Shown here: positions 35,475 to 43,664 of the stretch, in pieces
Layout of the letters: each line of letters opens with the position of its first letter
How positions within the stretch are numbered: position 1 is the stretch's first letter
Source: Coprobacter secundus
GTDB lineage: Bacteria > Bacteroidota > Bacteroidia > Bacteroidales > Coprobacteraceae
Direction of reading: 5' to 3'
Length of the DNA stretch: 64,000 nucleotides
Assembly: GCA_000803105.1 (NCBI GenBank)
Contig: JTDA01000015.1
Location: 52,727-116,726, forward strand
Position numbers and translations under genes: made by a program
The notes under the pieces: generated by a model
Database searches by the model: none
What the model saw: only the letters and a program-made list of their open reading frames with translations
Told to the model about the DNA's origin: nothing

Positions 35475-36614
35475 ATGAAAAATTTAATGTGGGTAGTAGG
35501 CTTAGCTTTGTTATGTGCCTGCTCAGGTGGTAAAAATACCACAGAATCACTGACAGCTTCCGGTCTGAAAGGAAGCGATTTCCAAACGGAGGTAGAGGGT
35601 AAGAAGACCGATTTGTTTGTTCTTAAAAATAAGAACAATATGGAAGTTTGTATTACTAATTTCGGAGGCCGTATTGTATCTGTTATGGTTCCGGATAAGG
35701 ATGGTAATATGAAAGATGTGGTGCTGGGTTTTGATTCGATACAGGATTATATAAAATATCCAAGCGATTTCGGGGCTACTATAGGTCGTTATGCCAATCG
35801 TATCAATCAAGGTAAATTTACTCTTGATGGTGTTGAGTATCAATTGCCTCAGAATAATTACGGACATTGTTTGCATGGCGGGCCTAAGGGTTTTCAGTAC
35901 CAGATATTCGATGCCCAAAAATTGAATGACCAGGAATTGCAGCTGACTTATGTCTCCAAGGATGGGGAAGAAGGTTTTCCAGGAAATTTGACATGTAATG
36001 TGAAATTTACATTGACCGATGATAATGCTATCGATATACAGTATGAAGCTACAACCGATAAGCCGACGGTTGTCAATATGACTAATCATTCGTACTTTAA
36101 TCTCGACGGTGACCCGACAGGGGATAATTCGGATTATTTGTTGACAATAGATGCTGATTCATATACTCCGGTTGACAGTACTTTTATGACGACAGGAGAA
36201 ATATTGCCCGTAGAGGGTACCGATATGGACTTCCGTACTCCTACTGCTATCGGTGAACGTATCAATGATACTGCTTTTGTGCAGATAAAAAATGGTAAGG
36301 GATATGACCATAACTGGGTATTGAATGCCAAGGGAGATATTTCGAAAAAGGCTGCATCATTGAAGTCACCGAAGACGGGGATTGTGCTCGATGTATATAC
36401 CAATGAACCCGGTGTTCAGGTTTATTGCGGTAACTTCTTGGATGGAACATTGACCGGAAAGAAAGGTATCGTGTACAATCAAAGAGCTTCGGTATGTCTT
36501 GAGACTCAGAAATATCCGGATACGCCTAATAAGGCTGACTGGCCTACTGCTGTGTTGAGACCGGGTGAGACTTATAAGAGTCAGTGTATCTTTAAATTCT
36601 CTGTCGATAAATAA
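35475..36614 (+). CDS. galM: Aldose 1-epimerase (galactose mutarotase), lipoprotein
   Basis: 379 residues, with lipobox LLCACSGG, so exported and lipid-anchored, unlike cytosolic E. coli GalM. It interconverts alpha and beta anomers of free aldoses. The active-site regions are present: GRYANRIN, HGGPKGFQ, TNHSYFNLDG and catalytic glutamate in SVCLETQKYPDTPNK. It lies 39 bases after the GH2 gene and is the last gene of the PUL, followed by a hairpin terminator. A periplasmic mutarotase fits release of galactose or L-arabinose by the neighbouring enzymes. Confidence 0.93.
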   Translation: MKNLMWVVGLALLCACSGGKNTTESLTASGLKGSDFQTEVEGKKTDLFVLKNKNNMEVCITNFGGRIVSVMVPDKDGNMKDVVLGFDSIQDYIKYPSDFGATIGRYANRINQGKFTLDGVEYQLPQNNYGHCLHGGPKGFQYQIFDAQKLNDQELQLTYVSKDGEEGFPGNLTCNVKFTLTDDNAIDIQYEATTDKPTVVNMTNHSYFNLDGDPTGDNSDYLLTIDADSYTPVDSTFMTTGEILPVEGTDMDFRTPTAIGERINDTAFVQIKNGKGYDHNWVLNAKGDISKKAASLKSPKTGIVLDVYTNEPGVQVYCGNFLDGTLTGKKGIVYNQRASVCLETQKYPDTPNKADWPTAVLRPGETYKSQCIFKFSVDK

Positions 36615-36649
36615 AGATAGCTATCGTAAAGCAAGTTTTAAGATATGAT

Positions 36650-36690
36650 AAACCCCGGTATCTTTATAGTAGGTGCCGGGGTTTATTGTC
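36650..36690 (+). terminator. Rho-independent terminator after galM
   Basis: AAACCCCGGTA (36650-36660) pairs with TGCCGGGGTTT (36674-36684): strong GC-rich stem with a 13-base loop, followed by ATTGTCT. It ends the DUF1680 PUL. Confidence 0.85.
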
Positions 36691-36836
36691 TGTGTGCGGT
36701 TTATTTTCTTGATTGTCTTTTCGGGAACAGCAGATAAAGAGGGAGGTGTATATCATACGTCCTTCATATCTCTTTTTAGAGAAGGTAATATTACTTTTTC
36801 GGGTGTAAATTTAGATAAGAAAATAAGAAAAATTTA

Positions 36837-36866
36837 TTGCAATATAAAAAATAAACTGTAATTTTG
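36837..36866 (+). promoter_or_regulatory. Promoter of tRNA-Glu
   Basis: TTG (36837-36839), exactly 19 bases, then TAATTTTG (36859-36866): the full Bacteroidota sigma-ABfr consensus, 29 bases before the tRNA 5' end. Confidence 0.75.
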
Positions 36867-36895
36867 TGTCGTCTTTAAGGCAAGATATTATTTAT

Positions 36896-36968
36896 GGCGG
36901 TTTAGTGTAGTGGCCTAGCACGCATCTCTCTCACGGATGAGACTCGGGTTCGATTCCCGAATCCGCTA
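36896..36968 (+). tRNA. tRNA-Glu (anticodon CTC)
   Basis: A 73-nt cloverleaf without encoded CCA. D stem GTGT/GCAC, anticodon stem CATCT/GGATG with loop CTCTCAC (anticodon CTC, codon GAG), T stem TCGGG/CCCGA with loop TTCGATT. The acceptor stem GGCGGTT/ATCCGCT has a G1-U72 wobble and a U6-U67 mismatch, so it is slightly irregular. Strong promoter upstream and terminator just downstream. A decaying mobile island begins right after it. Confidence 0.88.
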
Positions 36969-36974
36969 CTGTAT

Positions 36975-37008
36975 AGCACTTATAGTATGTTATTATGGGT
37001 GCTTTTTT
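36975..37008 (+). terminator. Terminator after tRNA-Glu
   Basis: AGCAC (36975-36979) pairs with GTGCT (36999-37003), with further A-T pairing inside, followed by six Ts. Seven bases after the tRNA 3' end. Confidence 0.7.
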
Positions 37009-37268
37009 GTTGCCAGGGTGTAACATAGATGTAACATTTTTAGAAACTTTTGTCTCTAAGATAAACCTCGGTTAAAAGGAAAGAGTTCGATGTAATACCG
37101 AACTCTCACAATAACTGGATAGTGTTTAATCAGTCCAACTTTTTTTTGGGGGGTACTTCACTTCTTCTTTGTAATCTACATTATATATTCTATAAGCCTC
37201 ATCTTCGGTCATTGCTTCGAAAGCTTCTAATTCTTCATTTACCTTATATATTTTTGTTATTGTTTATA
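37009..37268. other. Intergenic stretch with hairpin and possible small coding remnant
   Basis: Contains a perfect 8-bp hairpin (AGAGTTCG 37082-37089 with CGAACTCT 37099-37106) and, on the minus strand, about 40 open codons ending at 37126 (including VNEELEAFEAMTEDEAYRIY) with no start codon in frame. The composition of that peptide looks like real protein, so it may be the tail of a lost gene. Repeated TGTAACAT motifs near 37018-37036 resemble sequences seen beside integration sites, which is only a hint. Confidence 0.3.
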
Positions 37269-37298
37269 TTGACGATACAAACAACATTTTTATATTTG
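37269..37298 (+). promoter_or_regulatory. Promoter of the XRE-Fic operon
   Basis: TTG at 37269-37271, 19 bases, TATATTTG at 37291-37298: exact consensus and spacing. It drives the broken regulator and the intact fic gene. Confidence 0.7.
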
Positions 37299-37310
37299 CA
37301 GAAGAAATAA

Positions 37311-37551
37311 AAGTATATAGATATTGACACTTTATTAAAGGAGAAAAAGTTATCGAAAACAGACATAGCTAAAAGAATGGGATTAAGCAGCGTATATTAT
37401 CCGAGAACCCGACATTTGACAATATAAATAATCTGGCGGATGCAAGGGGCTGATCAGTTGCAGGTCTGTTTGAACAATCCAGCAAAGACAATCTTACTTA
37501 GGCATGCCCCATTGCGGTAACCCCATAATCATAAAAGCAGAAAGAGAATGA
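37311..37551 (+). pseudogene. XRE/Cro-type HTH regulator, frameshifted remnant
   Basis: The first frame reads LLKEKKLSKTDIAKRMGLSS, a Cro/C1 helix-turn-helix, then breaks at YY. Deleting/inserting one base restores ENPTFDNINNLADARG, a stop, SVAGLFEQSSKDNLT, another stop, and in a third frame CGNPIIIKAERE ending TGA at 37549-37551, which overlaps the fic ATG (ATGA). So an originally about 75-residue regulator was translationally coupled to fic and has since gathered at least two frameshifts and two stops. It probably repressed its own operon; fic may now be unregulated. Confidence 0.8.
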
Positions 37552-38339
37552 AAGCCGAACTATCTGCCATATTGCAGGAATGCGACACGCTGAAAGCGCG
37601 TATATCCGAAATGCGCCCCCTACCTGCCGCGGCTCTGAAAAAGATTGAGGACGCATTAACCATTGAATATACCTACGAAAGTAACCGTATCGAGGGAAAT
37701 ACGCTTACTTTACAGGAAACGGAGCTTGTAGTTAATGAGGGTGTAACCATTTCGGGAAAGTCCATGCGCGAGCATCTGGAAGCCATAAACCATACTGAAG
37801 CGATAGGCTATATAAAGGACTTCGCGAAGAAAGGTTTAGAGATAAGCGAGCGTACAATCAAGGAAATACACGCGCTTGTACTGCATGGCATAGACCGCGA
37901 GAATGCAGGGTATTATCGTTGTGTGCCTGTGATGATTTCAGGAAGTCGGTATATGCCGCCCCAACCGTATTTGATAGAAAAGCAAATGGAAGATTTTATG
38001 CTGCATTTCCGAGAAATGGAGGCTGAAAAGGTGCATCCAGTGATAATTGCTGCCTATCTTCATGATGAACTGGTCCGCATACATCCGTTTATAGACGGTA
38101 ACGGACGCACATCACGCCTTTTGATGAACCTGTACCTATTGCGGAACGGCTATACCATCGTAAACCTCAAAGGTACGAACGATGAGAAATTAGCTTATTA
38201 CAAGGCATTGGAAACTTCCCACGTAGACAAACACCCTGAAATATTTCAAATTTTCGTGGCGCAATCGGAAACAGCATCTTTGAGGCGGTATTTGTCCATT
38301 CTTGGGGGTAATATGGCTTGCTCAGATGCAAATCTGTGA
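37548..38339 (+). CDS. fic: Fic family protein (AMPylase-type), class II
   Basis: 263 residues. The Fic core motif HPFIDGNGRTSR begins at His179, intact for AMP transfer to a target Ser/Thr/Tyr. The inhibitory helix motif Ser45-x-x-x-Glu49-Gly50 (SNRIEG) lies in the N-terminal half, which makes it a class II, self-inhibited Fic protein. The C-terminal QIFVAQSETASLRRYLSILGG matches relatives, but the last ten or so residues (MACSDANL) run into an out-of-frame piece of a RhuM gene, so a deletion has fused the two. Preceded by a coupled, broken XRE regulator. Likely a regulatory or defence-type enzyme; the target is unknown. Confidence 0.88.
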   Translation: MKAELSAILQECDTLKARISEMRPLPAAALKKIEDALTIEYTYESNRIEGNTLTLQETELVVNEGVTISGKSMREHLEAINHTEAIGYIKDFAKKGLEISERTIKEIHALVLHGIDRENAGYYRCVPVMISGSRYMPPQPYLIEKQMEDFMLHFREMEAEKVHPVIIAAYLHDELVRIHPFIDGNGRTSRLLMNLYLLRNGYTIVNLKGTNDEKLAYYKALETSHVDKHPEIFQIFVAQSETASLRRYLSILGGNMACSDANL

Positions 38340-38489
38340 ACTATTCGGATAGTCGCGTTCGACTATTAGTGAACATATCAAAAACATTTTTGATGAAAGA
38401 GAATTGTGGGAAGAAATGGTTGTTCGGAAAATCTAAAATACCATCAGCATGGAGCCATTGAGGGTAAATAGCAAACCATCAAAGTAGAA
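38314..38489 (+). pseudogene. RhuM family (virulence RhuM) remnant
   Basis: From TGG at 38314 the frame reads WLAQMQICELFG, stop, SRSTISEHIKNIFDERELWE..., stop, and after a shift QHGAIEGK, stop, QTIKVE. This follows the conserved RhuM order (WL..AQM..LF, ITxHIKNIF.E.EL, then Q..VEYYNLD). At least three stops and one frameshift; the 5' part is lost at the junction with fic. RhuM genes are common in restriction-modification and mobile islands of Bacteroidota. Confidence 0.7.
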
Positions 38490-39044
38490 TAACTATGAAG
38501 TATATGAATATAGATTAATGTTCTGCACCGTTGGAAAAGGAACGTTTTAAAATAGCAATAAAAAATTTTTGGTTTTCCCATAAGGCTGTTATTGTGCGGT
38601 TTATATCAAACATTGATGCTGAGAAATTTGGGGAATCAAAAGAAGGAATTCTGCTTCGTAATTTCGGATATCTTAAATTATAAAATGCAAGAACAAAAAA
38701 CTACTCTTCAGTAAGTTAAGGAGAATCAAGATACATCATAGTTTATTAAATTCTTTGGTCGGAAAATGCTAGAGTTAGCTTTAGGGGAGGAATCATCCGT
38801 CCCGACGAGCGTAAAAGTTTATAGACTAATATGTGGTGTTTTTATTGTTATAATACGTATAAATAATACTAAACATAGAGTTTATGCTAAAAATAATTTC
38901 TATAAAACTTGTATAATAAGCAATAGCTTATTTTCTGTATTTAAAGAAACAGTAGAAGGAGAAAGTATAGAAAGAAATTAGGGGTCTCTCAAATAGAAAC
39001 CCTATAACTTATTGTACAGAGGAACTATCTACTCCGACAGATGT
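38490..39044. other. AT-rich gene-free stretch of the island
   Basis: Short open frames exist (51 codons from TTG 38531; 71 codons 38766-38981) but none has recognisable motifs, a good start or neighbours that support it. Probably decayed sequence. Confidence 0.45.
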
Positions 39045-39530
39045 TCATATAAACAACTGTTGGAGTAGGTATGCCTTTTGCTGTTGCAGTTGATTTGCAA
39101 TTAACAGCTCGTTCTTAATTTTATTCTTTACAACTTCAAACATACAAAAAATCTCCTGTTGAGCTGTTATTGATAGAATCGCAAAATAACTCTTTCCTAA
39201 ATCTGTTTGATTGATGCTGGTTTTCGAAACGGTCTTGTTACATATAGTTTAGAAGTGGTTTATAGCTTTTTCGGTGCAAAGAAGAAGATGTAGAAAACGA
39301 GGCAAAACAATATTTGCATTTGGTATTATGCGCAAAAGATTCATACCATGGTAAAGCCCATATTCTTTGTCAATATAAGCAGTGTTGCTATACTGAACGC
39401 TATAGATATTACTGAACAAGATGTCTCCTATGTTAAGCTTAAAGTTCTCAGAAATCTCTTGCACATAACCAATGGGCTGTTTATTAATCGTTTCTATGCG
39501 TGAGACTTTGTAAGGTGTCTCAATGTCCAA
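39045..39530 (-). pseudogene. hsdS: Type I restriction-modification specificity subunit HsdS, fragment with nonsense codon
   Basis: Minus-strand frame reads ETPYKVSRIETINKQPIGYV, GDILFSNI, YGLYHGMNLLRIIPN and LPRFLHLLLCTEKAINHF, a typical HsdS target-recognition domain end. A TAA at 39249-39251 interrupts it, and the same frame then continues TICNKTVSKTSINQTDLGKS and the conserved tail with a coiled-coil helix (KNELLIANQLQQQKAYLLQQ) to TGA at 39045. So a single Lys-to-stop change (AAA to TAA) broke it. The N-terminal half is missing upstream of 39530, and no hsdM or hsdR is in the window. Confidence 0.82.
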
Positions 39531-39645
39531 CCTGTGTTCCTGAATAGCTATTTTTAATTAGAGCTAGATTCTTAAGTTTATGGGTGGTTCAATCATTATT
39601 TGGATTAGTAGCTGTTGGTTAAATCCTTTGATTAAAGATTTAATG

Positions 39646-40530
39646 TCACCGTATAACTTGAACAGTCAATTCAAAACTGCCATTTAATCTAATGATTATA
39701 TTTTTTCCATTAGCCAAATGTTTAAAAACACTGCTTTCATCCAAGACTTTTTTCAAATCTCGTGCAACATCAGAGCCTTTTTTTCTTGGTACTATGCCAT
39801 TATCAATATCTAAACGAAAAGAATACCCTGATCTGTTTCTATTTCCAACAGCTTCAAATAAAGAATGGTTAAGTTTTACTGTTTTATTTGTAGAATTTAT
39901 AGCGAGCAAAATCTTTGATAAATAATCTTGCCATACTTGAACATATAATTCTTTTCCTGAATTTCTTTGATTCATAATTTTTCCAATATTATCATAAGGT
40001 AACACAGGTTTATTGTTCCTGAGTTTAGTAAGATGTTTTCTAAATTCTAAATTAACAACATTGTTGTTCTTATTTAAATTTAATGGAGGATTTAACTCTT
40101 GAATTAAACGAGATTCAACATTAACAAAATCTTTATTTGGATAATAAAAAAGTAGTAGATTGGTTTTTATCCAACCTGATAGTTTGCTTTCATCTGTAGC
40201 ACTAAACTTGGTTTTCCCATTGCTGTTATAATTAGAATCTCGTGGAATTAGATTATATCCAAACAGGCAACCAAGACTTTTCCTTAGGGTTGAACCTCCA
40301 GCATTTCCGTTAAAGTGTTTTTTGACATCTCTATCTTTAAGACTGCCACTGGCTAAACCAACATAAATAACCTCATACTCTCTAAACTTAGTGTAGGTTA
40401 CAGGAATACCAACATTTGGTAACTTTCTGTTTTTTCGTAAAACAAAAATATAATTTCCTGGTAAAGCAGGTACTGTATTTACATTATCCTTTAGAGGGTC
40501 AAAAATCTGTAATATATCTGTTATCATCAT
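39646..40530 (-). CDS. GIY-YIG nuclease domain protein
   Basis: About 294 residues from ATG 40530 (MMITDILQIF); an upstream in-frame ATG at 40611 is less likely. The motif PGNYIFVLRK ... YEVIYVGLASGS is a GIY-YIG variant (NYI/YVG), followed by KKHFNGNAGGSTLRKSLG with the conserved arginine and VESRLIQELNPPLNL with the metal-binding glutamate, as in UvrC-type catalytic domains. The C-terminal 120 residues (HSLFEAVGNRNRSGYSFRLDI) are unassigned. It resembles restriction-associated GIY-YIG proteins and lies next to the HsdS fragment, so a DNA-cleaving defence role is plausible. It is the only complete gene of this part of the island. Confidence 0.7.
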   Translation of the reverse strand: MMITDILQIFDPLKDNVNTVPALPGNYIFVLRKNRKLPNVGIPVTYTKFREYEVIYVGLASGSLKDRDVKKHFNGNAGGSTLRKSLGCLFGYNLIPRDSNYNSNGKTKFSATDESKLSGWIKTNLLLFYYPNKDFVNVESRLIQELNPPLNLNKNNNVVNLEFRKHLTKLRNNKPVLPYDNIGKIMNQRNSGKELYVQVWQDYLSKILLAINSTNKTVKLNHSLFEAVGNRNRSGYSFRLDIDNGIVPRKKGSDVARDLKKVLDESSVFKHLANGKNIIIRLNGSFELTVQVIR

Positions 40531-40847
40531 TTTTTTGCAGATTAAGTTACAAAAAAATTGATTTATTTCAAAACTTTTTGTATGCTTATCTTTTAATAAG
40601 GTAAACACCATTTTCTAATTGCGTACTTTAGTTTTTTCAAATTCTCAATGATTTTGTTCTGAGCGATTATCTTTTGTTCTATTAAGCCTAATAAAGTAGC
40701 TATTTATTCCGTTATATGTATGTTGTAATCGACGGATTACGGATTTACAAGACTTTTGAGGTATTGGTAGAATGGGCAAATATTCCATAGAATATTTTTT
40801 ACTTCGGCTTCATTTGATAATAAATGGTAAGGTAAAGGTCTAATTTG

Positions 40848-40928
40848 TTTCAAATATTTGTAACGGAAGCAAGAGTTGCCTCGTTGAGACGTTATTTATC
40901 TGTACTTGGTGATGTACTTGGTGACTAG
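40848..40928 (+). pseudogene. Remnant of a second Fic gene (C-terminus only)
   Basis: 26 codons read FQIFVTEARVASLRRYLSVL before the stop at 40926, parallel to the C-terminus of the Fic protein at 37548 (FQIFVAQSETASLRRYLSIL). DNA differs at about one third of positions, so it is an old paralogue, not a recent copy. Nothing else of that gene is recognisable in 40612-40847. Confidence 0.65.
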
Positions 40929-41085
40929 TAGAGTGATGTGGTTAAAGTCGATTTCTAAGATTAAGTATTTCGTTTTTTGTTATGTCGGTTATTGAATGAT
41001 TGGGTAAGTTTATAGGGGGACTAATATATCGCTCCCATGTATGGTTGGAAAATGAAATTGTGTTTTGAGACTTACCCCATTCAGT

Positions 41086-41295
41086 TTATTTTGTTTCTGA
41101 GAAAGAAAAATGGGCTAACAGAAAAAAAAGAATAAGTATTAAAATAAACACAATTATACCCATTCTTCTATTCAACTTGTCATATTGCGAATTTTTGTAT
41201 TTGTTGTTATTTTTCTTTTTTGTGCATTTCATATGTAATATATACCTGTTGAGACGATAAGGATAATCCGAAGAATAGAAAAATTCTATATCCAT
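41086..41295 (-). CDS. Small hypothetical single-TM protein (uncertain)
   Basis: 69 codons: a basic N-terminal half (KKKNNNKYKNSQYDKLNRR) and one strong TM helix (MGIIVFILILILFFLLAHF) near the C-terminus. No known family. Low-complexity AT-rich DNA can give such frames by chance, so this is a weak call. Confidence 0.3.
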   Translation of the reverse strand: MDIEFFYSSDYPYRLNRYILHMKCTKKKNNNKYKNSQYDKLNRRMGIIVFILILILFFLLAHFSFSETK

Positions 41296-41478
41296 AAACC
41301 ATCTTTTATTTATAAAAAATATTGTTTTATTTTACTATTTTCGGACAAATATACGGAAATTATTTTTAATTATATCAGGTATATATATCTAAAAAAATAA
41401 ATATAAATATGGTATATTGTTGTAAACTATCAGTATAATGTTTAATTTATCTATATTTATTTATATATTTAATGAAGA

Positions 41479-41838
41479 TTATTTGAGTAATGTATCTTCT
41501 ATTAATTTTTTCAATTCTTTTTTTCCCATAACACCTAAAGTCATTGTTTCTTTTCCTTTTACCGGACAGAGTAGTAATGTGGGAATCTTTTCTATGTCGA
41601 AAGCTGTTTCCAGAGCCTCTTCTTCGTCTACGTTTATTCGATAGAAATCTACTTTGTCACTGTATTCTTCGGATACTTCTTCCAAGATGGGATATAGAGC
41701 TTTGCAGTAGCCGCACCAGGGAGCATGAAATGTCACTATACAGGGTTTATGCCCTATGTATTTCCAGTTATCGGGATATGTTTTATAATCTCCTACTTTT
41801 GTTACAAATTCAGATGTATTTAAATCGGTAATGTTCAT
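41479..41838 (-). CDS. Thioredoxin-fold protein (WCGYC)
   Basis: 119 residues, no signal peptide, so cytoplasmic. Active site APWCGYCK with Cys42 and Cys45 and the cis-proline loop KIPTLLL at about 85-91. Reduces protein disulfides; the CGYC motif (instead of CGPC) and the N-terminal stretch before the first strand suggest a specialised thioredoxin, not the main TrxA. It stands alone on the minus strand; its start lies in a 538-base divergent gap with the alcohol dehydrogenase gene that also holds repeat copy B. Confidence 0.88.
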   Translation of the reverse strand: MNITDLNTSEFVTKVGDYKTYPDNWKYIGHKPCIVTFHAPWCGYCKALYPILEEVSEEYSDKVDFYRINVDEEEALETAFDIEKIPTLLLCPVKGKETMTLGVMGKKELKKLIEDTLLK

Positions 41839-42011
41839 ATTTGTAATTTTAAAAATTTGTTTAATTAATTTCTATAGAAGCATTTATATTTCTTTGTTTT
41901 GGACAAGATTCCAATCCGGTTTTTGAATGTTCTATATAAATATAACAGTTTTGTGTTTGCTTTTCTTTTTTTGTTATTTATTTTAAACATTTTTAGAGTC
42001 TACATTTTCCA

Positions 42012-42153
42012 ATAAGAAAATATCATCCGGTCATTTTTGCGTTTTCTTTCTGACTTTTTCCGGTTTTCACTCATCAGATAGTTATTATCCTCCTTTTAGA
42101 AACAGAAAAATATCCTCGAAAGAAAAACTCTCACTCCTGGCCCGAGCAAAATT
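42012..42153 (+). repeat. Interspersed ~140-bp intergenic repeat, copy B
   Basis: Aligns without gaps to copy A over 142 bases, about 70% identical by eye. Same landmarks: ATAAGAAAAT, CATTTTTGCGTTTT, GTTTTCACT, CAGATAG, ATCCTCGAAAGAAA, CCCGAGCAAAATT. It lies in the divergent gap between the thioredoxin and alcohol dehydrogenase genes, so it is not simply a transcription terminator of a preceding gene. The rest of this gap (41839-42011 and 42154-42376) is AT-rich with nothing else recognisable. Confidence 0.75.
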
Positions 42154-42376
42154 CGGGCAGACTCTTAATAAAAACTTGATTCTTTATTTTTATCTCGTTT
42201 AGGAAGCCAAGTTGTAGGGCATGACATAAACTGTAATTTGGGTAATATAAGCTGTAATTTGTCTACTATTTATTTGAGAAAAATTGTTGATATTTGCATG
42301 TACCAATAACAAATGAACTGATATAATTGCAGGGGTGATATATTGAGATTTACTAACTATAAAAATAATGTGTAAT

Positions 42377-43543
42377 ATGAATAGTTTTGTATATGATATT
42401 CCGGTCAAGGTTTATTTTGGAGAAAATCAATTGTGCCATTTGGGTGCAGAGTTGAGCAGATACGGGAAACGAGTATTGCTGACTTATGGTGGTGGTTCTA
42501 TAAAAAAAATTGGGCTTTATGATGCGGTTATGGATGAAATGAAGAAGGCGGGCTTGGAGGTGTTCGAGTTGTCTGGTATAGAACCGAATCCCCGTATTGA
42601 TAGTGTAAGGCGGGGTGCCCAGATTTGTAAGGACGAGAAGATAGATGTTTTATTGGCTGCCGGTGGTGGTTCGACGATAGATGCTACGAAATGGATGGCT
42701 GCCGGTGCCTGCGTGGACTTTGATCCATGGGAGTTTTTCAGTCGGTGGGCTCCGGTAGAGAAGGCGTTACCGATTGTTACGGTTTTGACTTTGTCGGCAA
42801 CGGGATCTGAAATGGATACAGGCGGTGTTATTAGTAATCCAGAGACTAAGGACAAGATAGGACGTATGGCCAGTCCATTGCTTCCCAAAGTTTCTTTTCT
42901 CGATCCGTCAAACACGTATACGGTAAGCTCCTATCAGACGGCTTGTGGGGCTGCTGATATGATGTCGCATATTATAGAGGTTTATTTCAATATGAACCAA
43001 GACCTTTTTATGCTGGATTGTTTTATGGAGGGGATGATGAAGACTATTGTCCGATATACTCCGATCGCTATGAAGGACCCGACGAATTATGAGGCTCGTG
43101 CCAATCTGATGTGGACTTCTTCATGGGCAATTAATGGGTTTGTCAATGGTGGTAAACAGCAGGCGTGGAGTTGTCATCCTATGGAGCATGAGTTGTCGGC
43201 TATCTATGATATTACACATGGTCTGGGACTTGCCATTCTTACTCCGCGTTGGCTGGAGTATTGTTTGGATGAGACAACGGTTGCGAAATATGTGCAGTTT
43301 GGAGTGAATGTCTTCGGTATCGATGCTAATCAGGAGCCTATGGCAATAGCCAAGCAAGGTATTGAAAAGTTGTCGGAATTCCTGTTCGATGTATTGGGAC
43401 TGAAGCGAACATTTACTGAAGTGGGTATCCGGGCCGAAGATTTTCCTATAATGGCAAGAAAAGCCTGCGGTGGAGGTGTTTTACAGGGTTTTAAGCCTCT
43501 TGCGCAAAGTGATATCGAGGAGATTTTCAAGATGTGTTTGTAA
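42377..43543 (+). CDS. yqhD: YqhD-like iron/zinc alcohol (aldehyde) dehydrogenase, NADPH-dependent
   Basis: 388 residues from ATG 42377 (MNSFVYDIPVKVYFG); an ATG at 42368 is the alternative. Group III dehydrogenase that reduces aldehydes, including butyraldehyde and lipid-peroxidation aldehydes in YqhD. Metal ligands fall at the YqhD positions: Asp194, His198, His267 and His281. The GGGS loop at 38-41 is the NADP-type dinucleotide motif, with AAGGGSTIDATKW further on. Single gene followed by a bidirectional terminator. Likely role: aldehyde detoxification or fermentation redox balance. Confidence 0.92.
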   Translation: MNSFVYDIPVKVYFGENQLCHLGAELSRYGKRVLLTYGGGSIKKIGLYDAVMDEMKKAGLEVFELSGIEPNPRIDSVRRGAQICKDEKIDVLLAAGGGSTIDATKWMAAGACVDFDPWEFFSRWAPVEKALPIVTVLTLSATGSEMDTGGVISNPETKDKIGRMASPLLPKVSFLDPSNTYTVSSYQTACGAADMMSHIIEVYFNMNQDLFMLDCFMEGMMKTIVRYTPIAMKDPTNYEARANLMWTSSWAINGFVNGGKQQAWSCHPMEHELSAIYDITHGLGLAILTPRWLEYCLDETTVAKYVQFGVNVFGIDANQEPMAIAKQGIEKLSEFLFDVLGLKRTFTEVGIRAEDFPIMARKACGGGVLQGFKPLAQSDIEEIFKMCL

Positions 43544-43600
43544 TAGGTGATTAAAAATAGAAAAAGCGAGCTCTTACTTAGATATATAAGTTATGGTATA

Positions 43601-43664
43601 AAAATCCCTCTGTTTTTACCTTGTATTTTAGCGAATTAAGGCAAAACAGGGGGATTTTCTTTTT
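43601..43664 (+). terminator. Bidirectional terminator between convergent genes
   Basis: AAAATCCCTCTGTTTT (43601-43616) pairs with AAAACAGGGGGATTTT (43643-43658), 16 bp with one G-U, followed by CTTTTT; on the minus strand A-rich flanks also give a T-run. It separates the dehydrogenase gene and the convergent CobW-like gene. Confidence 0.82.

Noticed and set aside
36673..36861. 62-codon frame after galM
   Set aside because: Starts inside the terminator hairpin and has no family features.
38766..38981. 71-codon frame in the island
   Set aside because: No motif, no promoter and no neighbours to support it; AT-rich chance frame is likelier.
36896..41295. Direct repeat of the tRNA 3' end as attachment site
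   Set aside because: No second copy of the GATTCCCGAATCCGC segment was found downstream in the window.
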